A DNA stretch of 64,000 nucleotides, taken from the NCBI RefSeq assembly GCF_017591425.1, contig NW_024466459.1, positions 7,564,001 to 7,628,000 of the forward strand. The letters are read 5' to 3'. Positions 1 through 9,550 of this stretch are shown here, piece by piece; position 1 is the stretch's first letter, and every line of letters starts with the position of its first letter. The notes under the pieces were generated by a model that saw nothing but the letters and a program-made list of their open reading frames with translations, searched no databases and was not told the DNA's origin. The stretch comes from Ochotona curzoniae (Eukaryota; Chordata; Mammalia; Lagomorpha; Ochotonidae). A program made the position numbers and the translations under genes.

Positions 1-1215
1 GGCCCACCTGCTGTCATCGTGAGCATTTGAGGACTGTATCTCTCCCTCTATATAACTCTATCCTCCAAATAGATAAATCATAAGATTCGAAAAACAAATG
101 TTAAGCTTCCTGACTCCCGAGGCAACTCTACCAGGGCAACACGGGAACCGTGTCTTAAGGCTTGCCAGGGGCCTGGCATACAGCTGTTCCCACTGTGTTC
201 ACACCGCCCTCACCTGCACGAACTCTCCCACTGCCAGGTTTCTGAGCAAGCCAGGCCCCACAAACAGCCAACTCTTCCATGGACTGGGGGGCGCAGGGAA
301 GGCATTCGCTCAGCACCCCACCCCAAGGACCCCCTGGCTTTACCTTCCACAGCAATGACAGGGGTTCATAAGAACCACTGCTCTAGATGCTGGATAGGTA
401 GACCAAGGAGACATCACTTCAAGCTTTGCCCGAGCCTGCAGGGTGCTGGCCACCCAAGATCCTAGGCGATTGGAGAGGACTCACGGGCCCTTCCTGCCCC
501 ACTGTCACCCAGACAAGGCTCCAAGACCTTCCAGGTTTGACAAAGCCTCTGGATGTCAGTGCAGGTCCCTAACTCGCGCTGATTTCTGACCCTGGATCAG
601 GATCAGACAGGTTTGGGGCCATGGGGGGGGCGTGGCTGGGAACCCCTACAATGGCAGATGAGGCTTGGTTTGGTTTTGCGACTGTATCTTTTTCTGGGAA
701 GAGCCTCAAGGTGGTTTATAAGCCAGCAGAAAAATTGAGAGCCTCCCCCGCATCCCCCCCATATTTAAGTCAGACCTCTTCCAGGTTGGCTGGGTCTGGG
801 GACAGGGGCTCAGCAGAGGGTGGCACGTGAGCCAAAGCCAGGACGGGAGAGGCACGGGATGCTGGGAGAAGCATTTTGGAGACAAAGGCCAGAAATTCCA
901 AAGGGCCTAAGGAGCAGGTGCAGCCATGGGACAACAGGCCAGTTTCCTGCTGATTTGGGGAGAAAGGAGAATCAGACAGAATACGGGGCTGGCAGACTTC
1001 TGAGAACGCATGCCCTCCAGGCCTGAAGGCAGGGGAATGGCCACCGGGGCACATATGCTGCTGACGCTGGGGGAATCTTAGGGAGTGGCGGGCTCCTCCG
1101 AGACCTTTGCCACCATATAAGATGGAGATTTGGCCTCATCCCTGCCTCGCCTGCCCAGACCAGGCCGAGTCCTGCCCTGCCCTGCCCTGCCCAGTGCAGC
1201 CTAGCTGGGCTGTTC
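1..1215 (-). other. CPSF4L: CPSF4L intron 2 (partial), no exon seen
   Basis: On the minus strand this should be the intron between CPSF4L exons 2 and 3. I looked for the expected continuation of the CCCH finger (a CPFRH-type motif, then VCKHWLRGLC) and did not find it. A short tandem of CCTGC (about four copies near 1173-1192) lies just downstream of exon 2. The rest is unique sequence with no feature I can support. Confidence 0.6.
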
Positions 1216-1221
1216 ACTCAC

Positions 1222-1272
1222 CTTTCCCACAGAGTCCTTTTGTGAAGAAGTTGCATACAGCTGAGCCCGATT
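1222..1272 (-). CDS. CPSF4L: CPSF4L coding exon 2 (first CCCH zinc finger begins)
   Basis: This small 51-nt exon lies 252 nt downstream of exon 1. It is preceded by an acceptor ending CCAG and followed by GTGAGT at 1221-1216. Joined in phase to exon 1 it reads ...MDKSGSAVCNFFTKGLCGKG, the start of the first CCCH zinc finger, with the first two zinc-ligand cysteines visible (VCNFF and GLCGK). The phase-1 ends on both sides are compatible. The next exon, expected to encode the remaining ligands and the second finger, was not found between 1 and 1200 on the minus strand, so it is probably outside the window. The exon is too short to stand out as an open frame and was found by splicing logic. Confidence 0.9.
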
Positions 1273-1524
1273 CTGGAGGGAGATTGGGGAGAGAGGGAAG
1301 CAGTGGGAAGAAGGCAGCTTCCCCAAGCCAAGTTCACACTGTGAGACCCCAAGACTGGGCCCTTGGAGGGCAGGGCAGCTCCCAACCTCAATACTGCATC
1401 CATCTACTCTGAAGCCTGCAGCTCAGGTGGCCTCCCTCTAACTTCTCAGTGTGGAAAAATGAGTCCAGAAGAAATGGAAGAGAAAGCCCGAGCAGAGGGG
1501 GTGCAGCGGGGCCTCCCCACTCAC

Positions 1525-1627
1525 TGTCCATGCCCTCGAAGGGCTGAAGCCCCGTGCCTCTCTGTAGCTCCACATCCTTCTCGAAGGCGAAGGTGAATCG
1601 CTCCAAGCCAGCAATGGCTTCCTGCAT
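1525..1627 (-). CDS. CPSF4L: CPSF4L coding exon 1 (partial gene)
   Basis: This exon encodes the N-terminus of CPSF4-like, a paralogue of the 30-kDa CPSF subunit CPSF4. CPSF4 is a CCCH zinc-finger RNA-binding protein of the nuclear cleavage and polyadenylation complex; the exact role of the L paralogue is poorly known. The 34 codons begin MQEAIAGLERFTFAFEKDVE and run to PFEGMD, which I recognise as the start of CPSF4L and which also matches the CPSF4 pattern. The ATG is at 1627-1625 with A at -3, and it is the first ATG after the TATA box. The exon ends ATGGACA followed by GTGAGT (1524-1519), a consensus donor, leaving phase 1. That base joins exon 2 to give Lys. The frame is intact. Exons 3 onward should lie beyond the left edge. 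Confidence 0.93.
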
Positions 1628-1700
1628 CTTCCAGCTCTTGTGGGAGCAGCTGCCTAGCAAGTGCTGGCTGGGTCCTGCAGGTGCACGCTATATAGCTCGT
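1628..1700 (-). promoter_or_regulatory. CPSF4L: CPSF4L core promoter with TATA box and short 5' UTR
   Basis: A TATA-like element (minus strand TATATAG, plus coordinates 1688-1694) lies about 60 nt upstream of the CPSF4L ATG. With the usual 25-31 nt spacing, transcription would start near 1663-1668, giving a 5' UTR of only about 35-40 nt. No in-frame ATG lies between. The surrounding sequence is not CpG-rich. This differs from the CpG-island promoter of CDC42EP4 and suggests tissue-restricted expression, which is inference. Confidence 0.6.
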
Positions 1701-2261
1701 TGGGGGCCCTTAAGGAGCCAGGGTCTGGCGCTGCCTGCCCCCAGCCTCTTCAACAATACCATTTGTTCCATTCTGTTCCTCCAAAGAGGGGTTGTGGGGC
1801 CAGCTACCTCACTCCTCACATCTATGCAGGTGCAGTTGCCCCAGGGCCCTGCACCCCCACACTGTGTATAGAGCCCCAGAGTGGAGTGGGAGGTGGGGGA
1901 GGGATTAGCAAAGACCCACGCTTTACAAACACACACAGGTTGCTTGAACAAACGTTCCCAAACCCGGTTCAGACCTCACACCTGAGACGCAGCCACAGGC
2001 AACTCTAGGATTGCACCACCTGATCCCAGAGGGCTGGCTGCTGGGATTCTGCCAGGGCTTAGGACCCCCGTGATGGGGTGTAGAGGGAGTGTCCCCTCAC
2101 CACCAGCTCCCCCTCTGCCAGCTCTGCTCTCAGCTGTGGACCTCTGCTCTGGGCCTGAGCCTCAGCCCCAAGTGAGCTCTTCCCCAGGAAGTGCTGACGA
2201 TCTCCAGAGGAGAAGCAGTTGGATGAATGGTGCTTTGTTTACCAAGCACATAATTCCCAGC

Positions 2262-2298
<37 letters not shown>

Positions 2299-3388
2299 GG
2301 AAGTTGCCCAGGGCTGGGTGGCCTCCTTGCACCTCCCCGCCCCTGAGAAAGTGCTTTGTCAAGGAACTTTCTATGCAAATGTTGTTTTATTATCCTTATA
2401 CCATCCCAGCCCGCAGGGTCCAGGACATGAGGACAAGTGAGGGGGTGAATGTTTTCAAAGGAATATGTTAGGGCTCTAAGGAAAGCAGGCTTGTCCTCCC
2501 TGCTCCCTGCCCTGGCCCCAAACTGGCCTGGTCGCCAACAGCACCTGCAGTTCTCACAGTGACATCTCGGCCTTTGATAGCTGGAGAACCACAAACCCAA
2601 GGCCCTCCTCCCTGGGCACCTGGATAGAGGACGGAGATGTGGGCAGTGCCCTGCAGGCCACAGCTGGCTGGCTGGCTGGGCCAACGTGAGCCAGCCTGTT
2701 GGCTTTTGTTTCCAGTGTTCCGAGAGGTATGTTGTTCTTTTGAACTCTAGATCAGAAAAGAAAATAGCCGGGGAGGTAGACACCTGGAGCCGAGGTGGGG
2801 CTGGCAGGGGCCGGGAGGAATCCAGCAGGTTCCAGACGGGCCTCCGTCTGGACTCAGTTTGACTACTGGGAGCCCCAGGGCTGAGCTACAGAAGATGAGG
2901 GTTCCTAAGATACAGGGTCCAGAGCAAGGTCATCTGTCAGCCGGGCTCATCAAAGGCTTGCAGCAGCAGCAGCAGCCTTGAAGGGCAGACAGGCTCCAAG
3001 AACCCTGGGGCACACGGTTCAGATCGCAGGGCACCCAGTTCAGCTGAGTCCTCCATCGTGGGGAACGGCCCTTCAAGTGCTGGCCATAAGCAGGTAACAG
3101 AGAATCACATTGGAGTGGGAGGAGCCTGGGACAGGAGGGGGATGGAAGGCAGAGGATGATGAGGGAGAACATTCCAGAAGGTAGGCTGATGGTAGGAAGG
3201 CAACGGGCAACATGCAGCCAGGGGAAGGGACGGTCAGGGGTTTGGTGCAGCAGGATAGGTCAAGGAAGGAAGCGTGGTGTGTATCAGCGATGCTGAACCA
3301 AGTGGGGCCTGGGGCTTCTCCGGGCAAGGCAGGAGAAGAGAGTATCAAGAGGGCTGCAGAGCGGGGTGCCTAGGGAATGCTTTAAGAA
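1701..3388. other. CPSF4L upstream intergenic sequence
   Basis: Unique, moderately GC-rich sequence upstream of CPSF4L. Apart from the CTGG microsatellite and a short CAG run near 2960-2976, I see no gene, RNA or recognisable transposon. The open frames here have no family resemblance. Confidence 0.5.
2262..2297. repeat. (CTGG)9 tetranucleotide microsatellite
   Basis: Nine uninterrupted CTGG units. A shorter run of the same motif, GGCTGGCTGGCTGGGC, occurs about 400 bp to the right near 2665-2680. This is the purest tetranucleotide tract in the window and is likely polymorphic. Confidence 0.95.
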
Positions 3389-3399
3389 ACAAATGAGAG

Positions 3400-3759
3400 G
3401 GCCCGGCATGTTAGCTTAGTGGCTGAAATCCTCGCCTTGCACACGCCAAGATCCCATATGGGCTCTGGTTCTAATCCCAGCATCCCCGCTTTCCATCCAG
3501 CTCCCTGCTTATGACCTGGGAAAGCAGTGGAGGATGGCCCAAAGCCTTGGGACCCTGCACCTGCATGGGAGACCCAGAAGAGGCTCCTGGCTTCAGATTG
3601 GCTCTGCTCCAGCCGTTGCGGCCACATGGGGAATGAATCATCAGATGGAAGAGCTTCCTCTCTGTCTCTCCTCCTCTCTGTATATCTGATTTTCCAATAA
3701 AAAAATAAATAAATCTTGAAAAAAAAAAAAAAAGAAAATGAAAACTTTTAAAGATAAAA
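3400..3759 (+). mobile_element. Pika-type C SINE with clean target-site duplication
   Basis: Full-length member of the main young SINE family. It has a tRNA-like head (GCCCGGCATGTTAGCTTAGTGG) with an A-box region, a B-box-like GGTTCTAATCCC, a body with CTTGGGACCCTGCACCTGCA, a CT-rich stretch and a tail CCAATAAAAAAATAAATAAA followed by poly(A). An 11-bp direct repeat, ACAAATGAGAG, flanks it at 3389-3399 and 3760-3770, the mark of L1-mediated insertion. The head, B-box spacing and AATAAA-rich tail define the family for the entries below. Confidence 0.95.
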
Positions 3760-3854
3760 ACAAATGAGAGCTCAGGGATATTACCCAAGGGGCTTTCCAG
3801 TTCTCTGGTGACCCGAGTATGTGGCTTGTTGGAGAAGGACAGTCGCATGGTCAT

Positions 3855-4180
3855 GGGGCCATGTTGTGGCCTAGCTAGTCAAGCCACCTGCCAACCACAT
3901 GTGCCACATGAGCAACAGTTTGAGTCCTGGCTGTTCTACTGCCAATCCAGTTTTGTGCTCATGAGCCTAAGACAAGCAAACGCAGTTGGCCTAAGTACTC
4001 GGGGCTCCTGCCGTCCACAGCGGAGACCCTGCTGGAGTTCCAGGCTCCTGGCTCCCAGTTTCTGCCTGGCCCAGGCCTATGTGTTGCGGCCATGTGAGGC
4101 ATGGACCAATGATAGACAGTCTCTGTCTCACCTTCTCTCTATCACCTTGCCTTTCAAATAAATAAATACATCTTAAAATA
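3855..4180 (+). mobile_element. Older CSINE-type SINE
   Basis: Diverged copy: head GGGGCCATGTTGTGGCC, middle with GGAGACCCTGCTGGAG, tail TTTCAAATAAATAAATACAT. It is older than the element at 3400 judged by mismatches. No clear target duplication. Confidence 0.75.
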
Positions 4181-4344
4181 TAAAGATGGATGGCCGTGAG
4201 TAGAGTCTCCAGCTAGCTTTTCTCTTCTTCCCATCAAATTCCAGCCCACCTGCCCCCTCTGCTGCCCATCGCACCTGTGTAGACCTGGCCTGCAGGGGGG
4301 TGCTGGCCAGCTCTCTTCCAGCAACTCCTTGTTACTTTGGCATA

Positions 4345-4655
4345 GGAATGATAGTACCAGAGTAGGTATTTGACATGTTGGTTTATGTTAACCGCTGGGA
4401 TGCCCATATGCCACATGGGGGTGTTGGTTCCAGTCCTAGGTGCTCTGCTTCCCACCCAGCCCCCTGCCAAGACAGACACTGGCAGGCAGCAGAAGACGCT
4501 TCGAACCCTTGAGTTCCTGCTCTCTCTGGGGAGACCCAGCTGGAGCTCCTGACTTTGGATTCCAGCCCCAGCTGCGGTGGGCACTTGGACAGCGAACCAG
4601 CAGATGGAAGGTCCCTGTCCTCTGCTTTCCAAATAAAATAAATGTTTTTTTTTTT
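4345..4655 (+). mobile_element. Older SINE, plus orientation
   Basis: Diverged C-type copy with GGTTCCAGTCCTAGGTGCTC, GGGAGACCCAGCTGGAGCTC and a tail TTTCCAAATAAAATAAATG plus a T-run. The head is poorly preserved. Confidence 0.7.
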
Positions 4656-5225
4656 TCCTGCCTATTCAAAATTCATTTTGCAGTCTTATCTCTTTCCAAA
4701 AAATCCTAACACCTGGTGCCCCATGAGGGTGCGTGGCAACAGGGTCTCTCTCTCTGCACGTGTCCTCCAGTTAAGGCTCTGCAGAGAAGCTCCTCCTGGA
4801 GTCAGCCAGAGTCCGAGACGCAATAGCAAGCGTCCTTAAGAGGAAGAGGAGGGAGGTTGGAGACACACAGACCCAGGGGAGACACATAGACTGAGGAATT
4901 GGGGGCCTGGAACAGACCCCCAGGAGGACCCAAGTTGCCAACACCTTGGTTTTGTTCTTCTTGTCAACAAAGAGTTCAAGAACACATTTCTGTGGCTTTG
5001 GGCCACCACGTTTATGGCATTTGTCACTGAGGCAGGCCCCAGGCAGCAAACACCCTAACCCAACCAGAGATTCAATCTCAGGAGCCCCCACCCTGGTGCC
5101 GCTGAGCAGCTGGGAGTCGGCTGAGCCCTAGAGACACCAGCCAGGGCTGCCGTGTCCCCTCAGGTGCATGACCACCCAGCTCCCAATGTAGACCAGCACT
5201 CCATGGTCTAAAACCAGCAAGTGTG
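4656..5225. other. Unique intergenic sequence
   Basis: No gene or recognised repeat. A short CT-run near 4748 and several unremarkable open frames are all I see. Confidence 0.45.
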
Positions 5226-5565
5226 GAACTGGTGCCATGGCGCAGCAAGTTAAGCTCTGCCCATGTGCTAGCATCCTATTTGGATGCCAGTTCAAATCCC
5301 GGCTGCTCCACTTCTGATCCAGCTCCCTGCTGATGTGCCTGGGAAAGCAGCTTGGGAAGACACAAATGCTTGGATCCCTGCACCCACATGGGAGGCCTGG
5401 AAGAAACCCCTGGCTTTGGACCAGCTCCAGCTATTCTGGACATTTGAGGAGTGAATCAGCAAACAGATCTCCCCTCTCTCTGTCTCTGTGTGCTTTTTGC
5501 TCTGCCTCTTTTCTCTTTGTAAACCTGCCTCACAAAAAATAAACAAATCTTTTTAAAAACATTTT
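5226..5565 (+). mobile_element. CSINE2-like SINE
   Basis: Well-preserved older subfamily: head GGAACTGGTGCCATGGCGCA, B-box region CCAGTTCAAATCCCGGCTGC, 3' end ACAAAAAATAAACAAATC. This second head type (GGTGCCATGGCG..., then TCAAGTCCCGGCTG) marks the older subfamily in this window. Confidence 0.88.
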
Positions 5566-5572
5566 CTTTATG

Positions 5573-5658
5573 GGGGCTGGTACAATAGTAGATGGAAGAT
5601 TTTCTTTGTCTCTCCTCTCTAAATCTGCCTTTCCAATAAAAATAAATAAATCTTCAAT
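5573..5658 (+). mobile_element. Internally deleted SINE
   Basis: A SINE head of about 12 bp (GGGGCTGGTACA) passes straight into the 3' part (TAGATGGAAGATTTTC ... CCAATAAAAATAAATAAAT). The whole middle is missing. It directly abuts the inverted copy that follows. Confidence 0.7.
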
Positions 5659-5902
5659 TTTTTTTTTTTTTAATTTGAAAGGCAGAGTTACAGAGACAGG
5701 CAGAGATCCTCCAAGCACTGGCTACAATAGCCAGAGCTGGGCCCGTCGGAAGCCACGAGCCAGGAGCTTCCTTTGGGTCTTCCAGGTCCATCAGCAGAGA
5801 ACTGGATCATAAGTGGAGCAGCTGGGACCTGAACCAGCGTCCATATGGAATGCTGGTGCCATAGATGGAGGATTAGCATACAACACCACAGCTCTGGCCC
5901 CA
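5659..5902 (-). mobile_element. Older SINE in minus orientation
   Basis: Begins with a T-run, then TTTGAAAGGCAGAGTTACAG, and ends with the complement of the SINE head (ACAACACCACAGCTCTGGCC). Lies tail-to-tail with the element at 5573. Confidence 0.8.
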
Positions 5903-6883
5903 GCAAATAAATCTTTTCTAAAAAAAAAAGGCGATGAGTGAACCCCAGGTCAGACACGTGCCGCTGCTGCCCTTGAGGAGGGGCTGGAGCCAGCATCAGG
6001 TCGTGTCACGAGAACCTCCCAGTCTCCTGTGCCCTGCAGCTTGTGTTGTCATTTACTAATTAATCCTTGGGCACAAAGCAGACGCTGCACAAATACGGGT
6101 GTTAATTTTTAATCGCCATCATTACAGGGCCCTCATTGAATGGCGACTGCAAACCTCCTGGATCATCACCACACTGTTCCTTCCCCTCTTCAGCCGCACG
6201 GCTCCCAAGAGCAAGGGCACAGACGGCCTTAGGGCCCGGTGGTGGAGGCGGCGGGGAGGGGTGCTCTTGGCACTCAGTCCTCTGGCCTTGAAGGCCCTGC
6301 TTTGCTGGACCGAGCCTGGCCATGCCCTCCTCCCACGAATCTGTTGCAGCTGCCTCACTTCCCACACAGACACCCTGAGTTCATGGAAAAGGTAGAGGCT
6401 GTGGCTTTGAGCCAGGCATCCGATCACCTCTCCGAACCCCATGTGCTACATCAAAGTGACACCAACCAGTGAGACCTCTCTGGGGGTTGAGGATAAATAG
6501 TAACCATGTGAGTCATCCTTCCACGACATAAGAATTGTGCGACTTTGCACCTCCCCTCCGCCGGTCCTTGTTCCCAATCAAGACATCTGGGAGGCCCATG
6601 ACTTGATGCTCCAGGACCAGGTGTCTGTCCCCAGGTTGCAGGGGACACTTCTTCACATGGAGCGCCCCTGATGAAAGGCGTCATGGGGCGGGACTTTCTG
6701 CTCTGCGAGAGGAGCTGTGGTAAGGTGTGACCTGTTGCACCTGGGGCCCTGGACAGCCACGGGGTTAGGAAAGAAAAGTCAAAGGACTCCCAGCTGTTGT
6801 TATTCCGCCACAGGGCTAATGAGCCAGTGTGCCCTGCTCTCTCCACTGCTCTCATCTTTTTATACACATATAAAAAAGACATT
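5903..6883. other. Unique intergenic sequence
   Basis: Non-repetitive, GC-rich except for the AT-rich block at 6035-6135. No recognisable gene. The open frames (up to about 147 codons) have no family resemblance and overlap each other on both strands. Confidence 0.45.
6035..6135. promoter_or_regulatory. Candidate conserved non-coding block
   Basis: An AT-rich island in GC-rich surroundings with clustered homeodomain-like cores: ACTAATTAATCC, GTTAATTTTTAATCG and CATCATTACAG. It is not part of any recognised repeat. The enhancer role is inference. Confidence 0.25.
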
Positions 6884-7180
6884 GGACCCAGCACGGTAGC
6901 CTAGAGGCTAAAATCCTCACCTTGCCCATGCCAGGATTCTGTATGGGCACCAGTTCTAATCCCAGTGGCCCCGCTTCCTATCCAGTTCCCTGCCTGTGGC
7001 CTGGGAAAGCAGTCGATAAAGGCCCAAAGCCTTGGGATCCTGCACCTATGTGGGAGACCCGGAAGACGCTCCGGGTTCCTGGCTTTGGATTGGCTCAGCT
7101 CTGGCCATTGCAGCCACTTGGGAGTGAATCATCAGATGGAAAATCTTCCTCTTTGTATATATGACTTTCAAAAAAAAAAA
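6884..7180 (+). mobile_element. Young C SINE with 12-bp target duplication
   Basis: Full-length copy from GACCCAGCACGGTAGCC to a pure poly(A) tail that lacks the usual AATAAA block (it goes ATGACTTTCAAAAA). The duplication AAAAAAGACATT is at 6872-6883 and 7181-7192. Confidence 0.92.
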
Positions 7181-7539
7181 AAAAAAGACATTATGCTTTT
7201 ATTTGAAAGGCCAGTCCTCATGGAGCAGAACACTGCCAGGCAGTAAGGATGCCAGTCCCGCCACGTGTGCCACAGGAATATGCCCTTGTGCATTGAGAAA
7301 ACACCGTCTGTGTGCAGAACTAGAGTGGGTAATCCAGCTGGTGCCAAGGCAAACACAGCTGGGAGACCCCACCCGTGGGGCCCACAGGTGGAGCCCAGCG
7401 TGCAGGGTCTGACTTGCATTTCAGGAAGAGCCATCAGGGTGCACAATCCTGGGGCCACCCTCCAGAGAAGGGCATGTGCACAAGCCCACACATCAGCACC
7501 CAGACGTAGCCCAAAGTCCTTGCAGGTGTCGGGGGGCAG

Positions 7540-7800
7540 GGTTTAAGGCAAGTACAGCATCCCCAATCATGGTGGCTGAGTTCAACTTCTGGCTCCGCCC
7601 CCAATTCTAGCATTCCCACTAAGATGCACTTTTCAAGGGAGCTGGTGAGGGCTCAAGAACTTGGGTCCCTGGGCTCCTGGCTTTGACTGGCCCAAGCCCA
7701 GCTGTGGCAAGCATCTGGAGAGTAAACCCAGCAGATTGAAGATGTTTCAATATTCCTGACTTTCAAGTAACATAAAAATGAAAAAGAAAGATAAATGAAA
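7540..7800 (+). mobile_element. Highly diverged SINE remnant
   Basis: Retains GGGTCCCTGGGCTCCTGGC, GGCCCAAGCCCAGCTGTGGC and CATCTGGAGAGTAAACC, typical of the older subfamily's central and 3' parts. The head is unrecognisable. Confidence 0.6.
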
Positions 7801-8484
7801 CAGCACAGAAGTTCAAGGTGAACCATTATTATCAGCAAAGCTGGAGTGTCTATTCCACACCCCAAAGAACAGTGTCACGTTCCCCCAGGGGATGTCTGCC
7901 CACACCCACGTGGCAGGCAGGGAGAGAGGCTGCCAGAGAGCAGGGAACAGCCGCTACTGGGACCCCGGAAAGAATTGATTCTCCTGTCCACAACTCTGTG
8001 ATGGATGGTGGGCCAAGGTCACGCATTTGATCTGCCTTTGGGTCAATTAGGTCTGCAGAAAAAGTCCATTTTCATCACCGCAGCCTGCCCTCCAGTCTGT
8101 TATCTCTAAATAATTCTTGGGTCAGAAGGCAGACAGAGTGTGAATGGAAAAAGCCTGCAAGCTCCGACTATTGACAAGGGAGGCCATTGTGCCCGCTTTG
8201 TAGACCAAGCCCTGCGGGGCTGGGCGGCAGGCGTAGGAGGCACACAGCACCCCAGTCTGCTCCCTCCCAGCTTGGGTCAGTGGGGTGCTGGGAGGAGCTC
8301 AGGAGAGCACAGGAAAGGTGGGAGAGGACCAAGCCCACCCACCCTGAGCTCCCTGGGGGCTCAGCAGCACCCTTTCCCCCAGCTACCCTGGCTCTTGTTT
8401 CTTGGGTGGGCTAGAATCCCATCTCCCCCCGCCGCCACCACCAACTTGTTCCAGACACGGAGACAGACACCTGCTAGCTCACTT
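7801..8484. other. Unique intergenic sequence with SOX-like motifs
   Basis: The segment at about 8020-8200 holds GGGTCAATTAGG, TCTAAATAATTC, CTATTGACAAGG and CCATTGTGCC, a mix of homeodomain-like and SOX-like cores in non-repeat DNA. No coding feature supported. Confidence 0.35.
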
Positions 8485-8785
8485 TGCTTGGGCTGCTGTG
8501 AAGAATCTGTAGACAGGGTGGCTTCAACAACAGAAGTTTATTTCTCAGGGTCCCGGGGCAGTTTGAGAGCAGGGTGCTGGCAGACTGGGTTCCCAGGAGG
8601 GCTCGCCTCTGGGGCTTGCCGTAGGCTGCTTTTGCCGTGTACTCATCTGAGCTCCAGCCTCGGCCTCTCTTTCCCCACTCACACACTCGCTCTGGGGGCT
8701 CCACCTTCACGACCTCAGCCAACCCTAACACCTTCTCAAGGCCTGACGCCTGTTCCCCATCACACTGGAAGTCAAGGCAGGGCAC
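8485..8785 (+). mobile_element. Ancient mammalian interspersed repeat remnant
   Basis: Contains GGGTGGCTTCAACAACAGAA, GTTTATTTCTCAGGGTCCC and, further on, GGGGGCTCCACCTTCACGAC then CATCACACTGG. I recognise these as a common old mammalian repeat, but I cannot name its class with certainty. Confidence 0.55.
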
Positions 8786-9324
8786 CAGCGCTAGGTCCCT
8801 CTCTCAGCCACAGCTGCCTTCTTGCCATTTCCACCTGAAGCAGCTTCTACACGTCTGAGCCCAAACTGACCCCCCATGGCCACCTCCCTGCACGTCACCA
8901 CCACCACTAAGCAGCTTCGGCCCAAAGCCAGGGATGACCTTGATTCCACAAACATGCTCATCTCTGCTCTTCACGTCCCAATTCCTCCTCATCCTCAGGT
9001 CTGGTTTAAAGACCACTCCCTCAGGGAACCCCTAGTGTCCATCGCCCATAGTTCCCCCCCCCCACACCGTAGCCCTTTTCTGTCCCAGCACACTGTCTTC
9101 ACCCCATGGGAAGGGTCCCCCACTCATGGCTTGCTGCCTGCTGGTCTAGTTCACCAGTTCTCCTGCCCAAGCTTCTGCAGCTAGCCCACGAGCCTGTTTC
9201 CATTCATCTCAACATGAGAAGAAAATATATGAAGCCAAGGATTTCAAGATAGAAGGATTTGACACGTAATCTGAACACCTTCCTCTTAATACCACCAGTC
9301 ATGAATAGAACATGCAATGACCTC
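8786..9324. other. Unique intergenic sequence
   Basis: No gene or repeat identified. A nine-C run near 9053 is the only low-complexity feature. Confidence 0.4.
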
Positions 9325-9550
9325 TACACGCTTGTTTCAAAGGCAGACAGGCAGCGAGAGCACCCCTTCGCCAGGTCCTTGCCCACATGTTTGCACCAGC
9401 TCAGGTGGGGCCAAGCCGAAGCCGGGGGAGCCAGGACCTCAACCGGGCACTTTGGCCTGGGTGATGGGATTGCAAGCCCTTGAGCCTTCTTCTCCCAGGG
9501 CCTGCACCAGCGGGGAGCTGGAACCAGGAACAAAGCAGGAACATGAGTTC
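9325..9550 (-). mobile_element. Old SINE remnant, minus orientation
   Basis: TTTCAAAGGCAGACAGGCAG at the left is the complement of a SINE 3' end. GAGCCAGGACCTCAACCGGG and GCAAGCCCTTGAGCC continue the complement toward the head. Strongly diverged. Confidence 0.55.

Noticed and set aside
2130..2783. 217-codon minus-strand frame with a PASQPASQ-like repeat
   Set aside because: The repeat is the translated CTGG microsatellite, and the rest has no recognisable domain.
3400..3480. tRNA-like head of SINEs as possible tRNA genes
   Set aside because: The cloverleaf is not maintained and the sequences continue into SINE bodies with poly(A) tails.
8140..8838. 232-codon plus-strand frame
   Set aside because: It runs through an ancient repeat remnant and P/S/L-rich sequence, with no domain seen.
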